A stretch of DNA of 32,964 nucleotides, taken from Bacillota bacterium. Lineage in GTDB: Bacteria > Bacillota > Bacilli > Alicyclobacillales > SLC66. Made by a program: the position numbers and the translations under genes. This document shows, piece after piece, positions 7,920-13,494 of the stretch. The stretch's first letter is position 1. Each line of letters opens with the position of its first letter. The DNA is taken from positions 1 through 32,964 of the forward strand of contig JAKACU010000008.1 of assembly GCA_021821185.1 (NCBI GenBank). The letters are read 5' to 3'. Below the pieces are notes generated by a model, which made no database searches, was not told the DNA's origin, and saw nothing but the letters and a program-made list of their open reading frames with translations.

Positions 7920-8597
7920 ATGCTCAAGGCAAAAATTTTAAGTCTCCTTGCGATCAATCTTCTTGGCTTGGGGTTGGTGGCTGGTGGTGGAACCATGGCG
8001 ATTTTTACAAGTTCTGCATCAAACACAGGCAACACATTTGCAACCGGGTATATTCGCTTGACGCAAAATAGGGATCAAGGAGATACCCTAGTCGGCCCTA
8101 TGTTTTATACAAGCATTGCCGATCCAACAGGTAGGTATCCCTATGATACGAATGGGAATCCATTAGCTCCGCCCGGCGGTGAAGCGATCGGCGGTATGGC
8201 TCCCGGTGATTCCATGATGCGTGCGATGGATGTGTATAATAATGGGGCCAATGCACTTGATGCGCAGCTAACGAAAGTGAAAGCTACTGTCAATCCAGCA
8301 GGTATTACCTCAGGTGCCGCTTTCGATGAATTTATTCAAAAACTCAATGTCATTATCAGGGCCCCAGATATTGGTAACGGGACCGTGTTGTACTCGGGTA
8401 CTCTGGCTGGATTACTCACTGGTCAATGGATTACTGTCAGTCATCCGCTGCTTATGTCTGCAAATGGTGGTGCAACGAATATCACGTTTAGTGTAACCTT
8501 AGATCCCTCAGCCGACAACATTATTCAGGGAAAAACGTTTGTGTTTGACTTCTCCTTTTATGCTGAGCAGTTTAGAAATAACATTATTGGTACCTAG
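7920..8597 (+). CDS. Second TasA/CalY-like secreted protein
   Basis: A 225-aa paralogue of the preceding fibre protein. It shares the signal-end pattern AGGGTMAIFTSSASNTGNTFATGYIRL and the turn GGMAPGDSMMRAMDVYNNG, but carries an insertion rich in Gly/Pro (YPYDTNGNPLAPPGG) before the APGD turn, absent from the first copy. It ends with a FDFSFYAEQFRNN strand that matches LAFNAEQSAN of its neighbour. ATG 7920 is chosen because GAGGGGG lies eight bases upstream; a GTG three codons earlier overlaps that site. By analogy with two-component TasA/CalY systems it may be a minor or capping subunit, which is inference. It is followed by a second GC-rich hairpin. Confidence 0.87.
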   Translation: MLKAKILSLLAINLLGLGLVAGGGTMAIFTSSASNTGNTFATGYIRLTQNRDQGDTLVGPMFYTSIADPTGRYPYDTNGNPLAPPGGEAIGGMAPGDSMMRAMDVYNNGANALDAQLTKVKATVNPAGITSGAAFDEFIQKLNVIIRAPDIGNGTVLYSGTLAGLLTGQWITVSHPLLMSANGGATNITFSVTLDPSADNIIQGKTFVFDFSFYAEQFRNNIIGT

Positions 8598-8606
8598 GCT
8601 AATCAC

Positions 8607-8637
8607 CTCCCCAACCGGCTTTATATCGGTTGGGGAG
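8607..8637 (+). other. GC-rich hairpin at the end of the matrix operon
   Basis: CTCCCCAACCG (8607-8617) pairs perfectly with CGGTTGGGGAG (8627-8637) across a nine-base loop. It is followed by GAACATCTG, not a T run, so termination strength is doubtful. It resembles the hairpin after the first TasA-like gene in size and GC content and may serve as an mRNA 3'-end stabiliser or weak terminator. Confidence 0.6.
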
Positions 8638-8765
8638 AACATCTGAATTTACCGACCGCTGCTCCATCAAGTGAAAATGCTTCAAACTTAGCGCCTGGTG
8701 ACCTAACAACTCGTTACTGGTCTATTACCAACGTATCGAGATTTCCTGAAATAAATGCGTTTTGA
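8637..8765 (+). pseudogene. Remnant of a third TasA/CalY-like gene
   Basis: The frame from 8637 to the TGA at 8763-8765 reads HLNLPTAAPSSENASNLAPG, then DLTTRYWSITNVSRFPEIN. This aligns by eye with the part of the intact paralogue around QNAAPGDPATVKDFYVKNTG and SLPEY: the APGD turn, the following strand and the Pro-Glu are kept. There is no start codon, signal peptide or C-terminal half. It is probably a fragment left by duplication and decay of the fibre genes. Together with 8598-8770 it accounts for the first part of the gap between the matrix operon and the riboswitch. Confidence 0.55.
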
Positions 8766-8773
8766 AGGAATAT

Positions 8774-8780
8774 TTCGACA
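8774..8780 (-). promoter_or_regulatory. Possible Spo0A box upstream of the riboswitch-sinI unit
   Basis: TGTCGAA on the minus strand, in the context TTGTCGAA, equals the core of the Spo0A binding site. In B. subtilis sinI is activated by phosphorylated Spo0A, so the position is suggestive. A seven-base match occurs by chance several times in 33 kb, and only one box is seen. No convincing sigma-A promoter was found between here and the aptamer; a -10-like TAAGAT is at 8882-8887. Confidence 0.3.
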
Positions 8781-8898
8781 ATTACTCGCGCAAACGCACG
8801 TGTTGACTGCGCCCATTATCGTACCCCAAAAGTTCGTCGGCTTTTTGCTGAAATACCTCGCCTATTTTTCCTTACTGCTCATAAGATAAAGACAGGGG

Positions 8899-9020
8899 TT
8901 TCTTTCAAGAAAGGGCAAACCTGACTGAAAAGCAGGGACGCAAAGTCACAGTTCTAAGGCCATGAAGAGAGATGGATATAGATGGAAATGGCTATGAACG
9001 CTGGGCTGCCAACAGAAAGT
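8899..9020 (+). promoter_or_regulatory. Cyclic di-GMP-I riboswitch (GEMM-I aptamer) ahead of sinI
   Basis: The consensus blocks of the c-di-GMP-I aptamer are present in order. GGGCAAACC lies at 8913-8921. A short stem CCTG/CAGG is capped by a GAAA tetraloop (8927-8930). GGGACGCAAAG is at 8935-8945, followed by a long P3 arm (CCAT 8960-8963 with ATGG 8988-8991; GTTC 8951-8954 with GAAC 8996-8999) and the 3' block GCTGGGCTGCC at 9000-9010. CTTTC at 8902-8906 can close the aptamer with GAAAG at 9015-9019. The same CTTTC also partly pairs with the adjacent AAAG, a possible switch. The sinI ribosome binding site begins 26 bp after the 3' block. No T tract occurs in between, so control of translation is more likely than of termination. 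The aptamer call is firm; ON or OFF cannot be read from sequence. Confidence 0.93.
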
Positions 9021-9049
9021 GCCAGACACGCATGTTGGGGGCTAGATGC

Positions 9050-9229
9050 ATGCAAGATCCTTATTTACGGGGTTGGGAAAAGGAAGCTATAGATCCAGAA
9101 TGGATAGAGCTTATGGCGACGGCTAGGCTTCTTGGCATTTCCATCGAAGAGGTGCGGGATTTTTTGCAAAATTACACCCTGTTGCGTCTAAACGCCACAG
9201 AACTAGACAACAAAACGTCACCTTCCTAA
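9050..9229 (+). CDS. sinI: SinI-like antirepressor
   Basis: Small protein that in Bacillus binds SinR through a shared helical hairpin and releases it from DNA, switching on matrix genes. The 59-aa product contains IDPEWIELMATARLLGISIE followed by EVRDFL at about 14-39, which matches the SinI hook (D-x-EW-x-ELM...IS-EE-R-L). Its DPEWI also occurs in the partner SinR encoded next to it. Length is close to B. subtilis SinI (57 aa). A longer frame opens at 8972, but that lies inside the riboswitch aptamer; ATG 9050 follows TTGGGGG with eight bases spacing. The GCATG at 9030-9034 can pair with CATGC at 9049-9053, putting the start codon in a stem with the ribosome binding site in its loop. Expression is therefore probably gated by c-di-GMP. 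Confidence 0.88.
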   Translation: MQDPYLRGWEKEAIDPEWIELMATARLLGISIEEVRDFLQNYTLLRLNATELDNKTSPS

Positions 9230-9253
9230 AGGGTGTTCGCAGGCAACTATGTT

Positions 9254-9262
9254 TGTTATAAT
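9254..9262 (+). promoter_or_regulatory. Extended -10 promoter of sinR
   Basis: TGTTATAAT, a TG motif one base before a perfect TATAAT (9257-9262), lies 40 bp before the sinR start, with only a weak -35 upstream. It lets sinR be made independently of the riboswitch-controlled sinI, as in B. subtilis where sinR has its own constitutive promoter. Confidence 0.7.
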
Positions 9263-9301
9263 GCGAGTGTAGGATAGAGAAAGTTTGAGGAGCCGTTTTG
9301 C

Positions 9302-9637
9302 ATGATAGGACAACGAATTAAACAACTTCGTGAAGAGCGTGGAATTTCTTTGTCAGAGTTAGCGCATCAAGCCGGAGTTGCCAAATCATATCTGAGTGCA
9401 ATTGAGCGACTCATACAAATCAATCCTTCTATACAAGTGATTGAAAAGATTGCTGCTGTGCTTGAGGTGCCTGTACAGACACTGATTCTTTCTTCTGAAC
9501 AAAATGACGATGCCTTGCAGGCTGATCCAGAATGGATTGCGCTTGCCAAGGAAGCAATGGAGTCTGGCATTAGTAAGGAACAGTTTCGCGAATTTCTGCA
9601 ATATCAGCAATGGAGATCACGCCATCAGGATAACTAG
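9302..9637 (+). CDS. sinR: SinR-like master repressor of biofilm matrix genes
   Basis: DNA-binding repressor that in Bacillus keeps matrix operons off during motile growth. The 111-aa product has an N-terminal XRE-type helix-turn-helix (about 1-62), opening MIGQRIKQLREERGISLSEL and AGVAKSYLSAIER, nearly the B. subtilis SinR wording. A C-terminal SinI-like dimerisation hairpin follows at 75-105 (DPEWIALAKEAMESGISKEQ, FREFLQYQQW). ATG 9302 follows GAGGAG at nine bases. It has its own extended -10 promoter and a terminator. Likely targets are the GTTC-N8-GAAC dyads on the matrix promoter at 5493. Family assignment is very secure; targets are inferred. Confidence 0.95.
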   Translation: MIGQRIKQLREERGISLSELAHQAGVAKSYLSAIERLIQINPSIQVIEKIAAVLEVPVQTLILSSEQNDDALQADPEWIALAKEAMESGISKEQFREFLQYQQWRSRHQDN

Positions 9638-9670
9638 TGGGTATGTTATATAGTAAATGCGACACGATGG

Positions 9671-9700
9671 CCGTGGAGTTCTAGTCCACGGTCTGTTTTT
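9671..9700 (+). terminator. Rho-independent terminator after sinR
   Basis: CCGTGGA (9671-9677) pairs with TCCACGG (9685-9691), followed by TCTGTTTTTTATT. It separates sinR from the MscS gene. This shows the MscS start cannot be as early as 9657, which would lie before the hairpin. Confidence 0.85.
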
Positions 9701-9722
9701 TATTCATCAAGGGGTGATCGTG

Positions 9723-10634
9723 GTGGAGAAGCCTGGATCAAAAGGCCCCAAGCCAGCTGCTTGGGGGTGGACGCTTTTTGCTATACTCGGTCTTATTATC
9801 GTGGGTTTTGCTGTAGGCTTTCTTCTCGATCGTTCTGGAGGTCTTTTAAAAGATGTGCCCGTGGGTTGGGTGCGAGTCTTTCATATCGTGCTTGTTCTTG
9901 CCGTGGGCGGTATCGTATCACGATTGCTTGAGCGGCGAATTCTTGCGCAGTGGATCGATCGATTGCATCCCGAACATGCTACATCACTAAAGTATGTAAC
10001 GCGACTGCTATTGTATGGAGCCATCGTATTATCTGTCTTAGGTGCACTTGGCGTCGGATTGTCGAGTGTGGTCTTTGGTGGAGCGTTCGTCACTGTCATT
10101 ATCGGTTTAGCAGGCCAACAGGTGTTTGCCAATATTATCGGAGGCATTTGGCTGATCCTGTTTCACCCTTTTCATATCGGCGATACGATCGGCTTGGTTA
10201 CCTGGCAATACCCTGTACTGATGCCAAGTTTCCCTCATGAAGCCATGCGGCCCTCTTATCATGGGCGCGTGCGCGATATTAACCTCATGTATACCGTACT
10301 AGAGAATGGTGACGGCTATCCGCAAGTCATTCCAAATGGTATCTTGGTCCAGGCATTTATCGAAAATCGTTCTCATAATGACCAGCACCGAGTGCGATTG
10401 CGCTTTGATGTTGCATTTGACATTGATGCAACTAAGTTCATCGACGTTTTACAAACACAGCTTCGCAATCACTATGATGAACAGGCGACCGTCCTTGTTG
10501 CCGATATCTATCCAGCGGCGTATTCTGTTGTTGTGATGGTGATTACCGATCAGGCAGAGGAGTTAACCAAGAACCATATTCTTCAGGAAAGTTTACGTTT
10601 GATGCGTTCTTTTCGAGATCAACCTGAAATTTAA
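9723..10634 (+). CDS. MscS-family mechanosensitive ion channel
   Basis: Membrane channel that opens on membrane tension to release solutes during osmotic downshock. The 303-aa product has three hydrophobic helices (about 14-36, 48-68, 88-108) and then the pore helix with the family's Gly/Ala pattern LSSVVFGGAFVTVIIGLAGQ, QVFANIIGG, followed by HPFHIGDTI at the start of the cytoplasmic beta domain. A longer frame begins at 9657 but runs through the sinR terminator. GTG 9723 lies eight bases after AAGGGG; the GTG just before it is an alternative. Only three membrane helices are seen, so it is the small MscS/YkuT class. It is a single-gene unit, convergent with deoD. Confidence 0.92.
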   Translation: MEKPGSKGPKPAAWGWTLFAILGLIIVGFAVGFLLDRSGGLLKDVPVGWVRVFHIVLVLAVGGIVSRLLERRILAQWIDRLHPEHATSLKYVTRLLLYGAIVLSVLGALGVGLSSVVFGGAFVTVIIGLAGQQVFANIIGGIWLILFHPFHIGDTIGLVTWQYPVLMPSFPHEAMRPSYHGRVRDINLMYTVLENGDGYPQVIPNGILVQAFIENRSHNDQHRVRLRFDVAFDIDATKFIDVLQTQLRNHYDEQATVLVADIYPAAYSVVVMVITDQAEELTKNHILQESLRLMRSFRDQPEI

Positions 10635-10642
10635 AACGAATT

Positions 10643-10671
10643 CCTGTGCTATCGGCATAGGATGGCACAGG
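10643..10671. terminator. Bidirectional terminator between the MscS gene and deoD
   Basis: CCTGTGC (10643-10649) pairs with GCACAGG (10665-10671). T-rich sequence follows on both sides (CCTTTTAT on plus, GTTTTAAATTT on minus), suiting two convergent genes whose stop codons lie within 48 bp. Confidence 0.7.
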
Positions 10672-10681
10672 GATTGTCCTT

Positions 10682-11383
10682 TTATAAAGCCGTAGCTAAC
10701 GCGAGTTCGACCATGTCATGGAAAGTTTCTTGGCGTTCCTTAGTCGTCGTTGTTTCTCCAGTTACGACATGATCGCTTACAGTGAGAATCGCAAGGGCAC
10801 TGGCATGTGCTTTTGCCGCAAGGGTATAGAGGGCCGCTGTCTCCATTTCAACGGCAAGTGTTCCAAAGTCGGCCAATGTTTGCATCACCGCCGTGTCATC
10901 GCGATAAAAGGTGTCGCTGGTGAAAATTGGGCCAATGTGTGTGTGAATACCTCTTTCTTGTGCCGTGAGATAGGCTTTGTACAACAAATCAAAGTTCGCC
11001 GTGGGTGCAAAGTCGATACCTGAAAAGCGCAGGCGATTCACAGCGGAATCTGTGGAAGCGCTCATGGCAAGGACTACGTCCCGCATGTGCACGGTTTTTT
11101 GCAGAGCACCGCAGGTTCCAACGCGAATGAGCGTTTTAGTGTGATAGTCTTTAAGAAGTTCGTTAACATAGATCGACAAAGAAGGTATGCCCATGCCGGT
11201 ACCTTGCACAGACACGCGCTTTCCTCGATAGGTTCCTGTATACCCTAACATTCCTCTGACTTTTGTGTAGCACACAGGATTTTCAAAAAACGTATTGGCG
11301 ATATGCTCAGCCCTTAGTGGATCGCCAGGCAACAGAACAACATCAGCTATATCACCATCGCGAGCTTCTATATGTATACTCAT
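10682..11383 (-). CDS. deoD: Purine nucleoside phosphorylase, DeoD type
   Basis: Cytoplasmic hexameric enzyme that splits purine (deoxy)ribonucleosides with phosphate into base and (deoxy)ribose-1-phosphate. The 233-aa product has the length of B. subtilis DeoD. It keeps GDPLRA at 20-25 (phosphate site), the VRG arginine at 43, RVGTCGA from 87, the VEMETAALY block with E179/E181 (ribose contact), and the base-site aspartate D204 in VSD. The start is taken at ATG ([10 protein letters not shown]), as in relatives; a GTG three codons upstream crowds the AAAGGA site. It runs divergently from the nucleoside operon whose sugar phosphates DeoB uses next, so the two units form one pathway. A minus-strand -10 (TATAAT, complement of 11419-11424) lies upstream with a poor -35. 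Confidence 0.96.
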   Translation of the reverse strand: MSIHIEARDGDIADVVLLPGDPLRAEHIANTFFENPVCYTKVRGMLGYTGTYRGKRVSVQGTGMGIPSLSIYVNELLKDYHTKTLIRVGTCGALQKTVHMRDVVLAMSASTDSAVNRLRFSGIDFAPTANFDLLYKAYLTAQERGIHTHIGPIFTSDTFYRDDTAVMQTLADFGTLAVEMETAALYTLAAKAHASALAILTVSDHVVTGETTTTKERQETFHDMVELALATAL

Positions 11384-11451
11384 ATTTTGCACCGTCCTTT
11401 GTGGAAAAGAATGTCGTTATTATAGCTATAAATATCGCGTAAAGAAAGTTC

Positions 11452-11480
11452 TTGAAACATCTTTACCCTCGTATTATACT
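11452..11480 (+). promoter_or_regulatory. Promoter of the GntR regulator and nucleoside operon
   Basis: TTGAAA (11452-11457), a 17-bp spacer and TATACT (11475-11480) make a good sigma-A promoter 47 bp before the regulator's start codon. Palindromes follow directly downstream of the expected transcription start. Confidence 0.75.
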
Positions 11481-11490
11481 TTGTCTAACA

Positions 11491-11507
11491 TCTGATGTCA
11501 GACGTCT
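11491..11507. promoter_or_regulatory. Overlapping palindromes at +1, candidate autoregulatory operator
   Basis: TCTGATGTCAGA (11491-11502) and AGACGTCT (11500-11507) are overlapping palindromes placed just after the predicted start of transcription. The core CAGACGTCT recurs as CAGACGATCT in the palindrome at 12258-12270, before the binding-protein gene. A site for the GntR-type protein encoded here is likely but unproven. Confidence 0.45.
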
Positions 11508-11526
11508 AATGGGATGGAGAGATGCC

Positions 11527-12252
11527 ATGACTGCCTATCCTACGCGCCCGCTACTTTATGCTGAGGTAGTGGAACAAATTAAAGAAAAAATCGAGTCGGG
11601 TCAATGGGAATTTGGGGATCGTATTCCCTCAGAAAGTGAATTGGCTGAGGCATTTCGCGTCAGTCGGGCCACACTTCGCGAAGGTATCTCGTATTTGGTC
11701 AATAAAGGAATTCTTGTTCGTCGACGTGGCATTGGAACGTTTGTTGGACAAAAGGAAGAGATCACCGGGGGCTTAGAGACACTGGTGAGTACGACACAGT
11801 GGATTTTAAGTCATGGTTATGAACCGGGTACGCAAGATGTTCATTGGATACGTCGCCCTCCATCGCAGATAGAAAAGGAACTCTTTCAAACTGCGGTTGA
11901 CGATACGATAGGTGAGATACATAGAGTTCGTACAGCAGATGGTATTCCTATTATGTATTGTGTTGATATTATGCCAAACCGCTATATGCCTGATGAGTTT
12001 AACCCCTTGGGAGAATCCCTTATGGCGTACCTAGAGACGCGATTGGGACAGGTTATTACGGTAGCTCACAGCAATATTGAAGTAGCGATGGCTACAAGGG
12101 ATATCGCTGATCGGTTAGGGTTGACGCAAGGAGCCCCGTTATTGAAGTTGAAGCAAATTCATTACAATCCATCCATGAATCCCGTTTTTTTATCGCAAGA
12201 TCATTTTGTCCCGGAACGTTTCAAGTTTGACATCGTGCGCAGACGCCCGTAA
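11527..12252 (+). CDS. GntR-family (HutC subfamily) transcription regulator
   Basis: Likely local regulator of the nucleoside operon. The 241-aa product has a winged helix-turn-helix at about 8-76 (GDRIPSESELAEAFRVSRAT, LREGISYLVNKGILVRRRG, ending in the wing GTFVG) and a UTRA ligand-binding domain at about 95-235 (IHRVRTADGIPIMYCVDIMP, then LKLKQIHY). HutC-type regulators sense small metabolites, often sugar phosphates or nucleoside breakdown products; the effector cannot be read here. A longer frame starts at 11452 inside the promoter; ATG 11527 follows GGAGAG. It is the first gene of the operon. Candidate operators flank it on both sides. B. subtilis controls its deo genes with an unrelated DeoR, so the regulator here differs. 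Confidence 0.9.
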   Translation: MTAYPTRPLLYAEVVEQIKEKIESGQWEFGDRIPSESELAEAFRVSRATLREGISYLVNKGILVRRRGIGTFVGQKEEITGGLETLVSTTQWILSHGYEPGTQDVHWIRRPPSQIEKELFQTAVDDTIGEIHRVRTADGIPIMYCVDIMPNRYMPDEFNPLGESLMAYLETRLGQVITVAHSNIEVAMATRDIADRLGLTQGAPLLKLKQIHYNPSMNPVFLSQDHFVPERFKFDIVRRRP

Positions 12253-12257
12253 TGAAA

Positions 12258-12270
12258 ACAGACGATCTGT
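12258..12270. promoter_or_regulatory. Second candidate operator, before the nucleoside-binding protein gene
   Basis: ACAGA-CGA-TCTGT is a perfect 13-bp inverted repeat six bases after the regulator's stop codon. It shares CAGACG-TCT with the palindrome at the regulator's own promoter, apart from one inserted base. The remaining 72 bp to the next gene contain a possible imperfect stem (CCAAC 12291-12295 with GTTGG 12311 onward region), but no clear promoter or riboswitch. Confidence 0.4.
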
Positions 12271-12342
12271 AGGGGGTGGTCCAACTTATACACGTTTTTT
12301 GTTGGTTTTGCTGGAGCACCATAAAAAAGGGGGCATTTTAGC

Positions 12343-13404
12343 ATGAAAAAATGGAAAAACGTTGCAATGGCTATGACTACTTTGGTAACGATGTCATCGA
12401 TGATGATGGCCTCAGGTCCTGTCATGGCAAAATCGGTAGTTCATAAAACAGCTAGCCACAAGACGGTTAGTCATGCGAATTTTAAAGTGGGTCTTGTCAC
12501 TGATACAGGCGGCTTGAATGATCATAGTTTCAATCACTTGGCATACATGGGACTGCTCGCAGCCAAAAGAAAGTATGGTATCTCGACGAGCGTTGTTCAA
12601 TCACAACAAACATCCGATTATGTGCCTAACTTATCTACTTATGCGCAATCTGGTTATAACATGGTTATTGCAGTTGGCTATTTGATGGATTCTGCAGTAC
12701 AAAAAGTAGCCAAGGAATATCCCAAAACCAAATTCTTCATTATTGATGATGCTATCACGAATCATCCCAATGTCATGTCAGCCATTTATGATACGCAGCA
12801 ATGTGGCTATCTCGTTGGTGTTATGGCAGGTTTGATGAATTTGCAAAAACATGTGAAGCAAATCAACGGTAAAAACGTAGTGGGTATGGTGGGTGGTCAA
12901 GATATTCCACCTGTTGAAAGCTATATGGCTGGTTTTCGAGCTGGGGTTAAGAAAGTTGACCCAAAAGCTACCGTCCTAATTGATTGGGCGAACAGCTTTA
13001 CTGACCCAGGATTAGGGAAAGAGGATGCTTTGTCCCTGATCTCCCGGGGTGCAGATATCGTGTTCCCTGTTGCAGGCGCGACCGGAACTGGCGTTATTGA
13101 AGCAGCAAAACAAAAAAATGTGTTTGCTGTTGGTGTAGACGCTAACCAAAACTACTTAGCTCCAAAAAACGTCATGACATCAGCCATGAAAGGTGTGGAC
13201 GTTTCAACGGAAATCGCTATTGGCGATGCTTTGACCAATCATTTCAAAGGCGGCGTGCAGTATTTTGACTTGAAGAACAAAGGCGTTGGCTATGCTGCGC
13301 CGATCGCGGCAGTTCCTAAAGCGATTGATGCGAAAGTCAAATCATTTATTCCTTTGATCATCTCAGGTAAGATCAATCCACCGTCTACACTATCAGCACA
13401 CTAA
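12343..13404 (+). CDS. BMP/PnrA-family nucleoside-binding protein of an ABC importer
   Basis: Extracytoplasmic receptor that delivers nucleosides to the ABC transporter encoded next. The 353-aa product has a signal peptide (about 1-29, ending GPVMAKS), a His/Ser/Thr-rich linker, and a BMP fold starting FKVGLVTDTGGLNDHSFN, the classic family opening with the base-stacking loop. Further motifs are SGYNMVIAVGYLMDSAVQKV and VVGMVGGQDIPPVESYMAGF. Firmicute relatives are lipoproteins, but there is no cysteine near the signal end, so no lipobox. ATG 12343 has GGGGG at nine bases. A long hairpin follows the gene, which commonly raises binding-protein mRNA relative to the membrane components. Confidence 0.92.
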   Translation: MKKWKNVAMAMTTLVTMSSMMMASGPVMAKSVVHKTASHKTVSHANFKVGLVTDTGGLNDHSFNHLAYMGLLAAKRKYGISTSVVQSQQTSDYVPNLSTYAQSGYNMVIAVGYLMDSAVQKVAKEYPKTKFFIIDDAITNHPNVMSAIYDTQQCGYLVGVMAGLMNLQKHVKQINGKNVVGMVGGQDIPPVESYMAGFRAGVKKVDPKATVLIDWANSFTDPGLGKEDALSLISRGADIVFPVAGATGTGVIEAAKQKNVFAVGVDANQNYLAPKNVMTSAMKGVDVSTEIAIGDALTNHFKGGVQYFDLKNKGVGYAAPIAAVPKAIDAKVKSFIPLIISGKINPPSTLSAH

Positions 13405-13426
13405 ACACATTTTCGGTAAGAAAAGA

Positions 13427-13465
13427 CGTGATGCGCATCATCTGCTGTGGATGATGCGCATCATG
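13427..13465 (+). other. Strong intercistronic hairpin between binding protein and ATPase genes
   Basis: Arms 13430-13442 and 13450-13462 (GATGCGCATCATC and complement) pair perfectly over 13 bp with a seven-base loop; a further three pairs, one a G-T wobble, extend it to 13427-13465. Each arm holds its own palindrome GATGCGCATC. No T tract follows, so it is more likely a processing or mRNA-stabilising structure than a full stop. Confidence 0.7.
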
Positions 13466-13494
13466 CTTGTCTTGCCCAAGAGGGAGTGCACATT

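Noticed and set aside
8972..9049. Longer sinI frame starting at 8972
   Set aside because: This ATG lies inside the P3 arm of the c-di-GMP aptamer and lacks a ribosome binding site; ATG 9050 has TTGGGGG at proper spacing and gives normal SinI length.
12286..12325. Purine-type riboswitch or attenuator before the binding-protein gene
   Set aside because: There is an imperfect stem (CCAAC with GTTGG), but no purine aptamer core and no T tract in the right place.
13447..13494. ATPase start at GTG 13447
   Set aside because: It is in the loop of the strong intercistronic hairpin and has no ribosome binding site; GTG 13495 is better placed.
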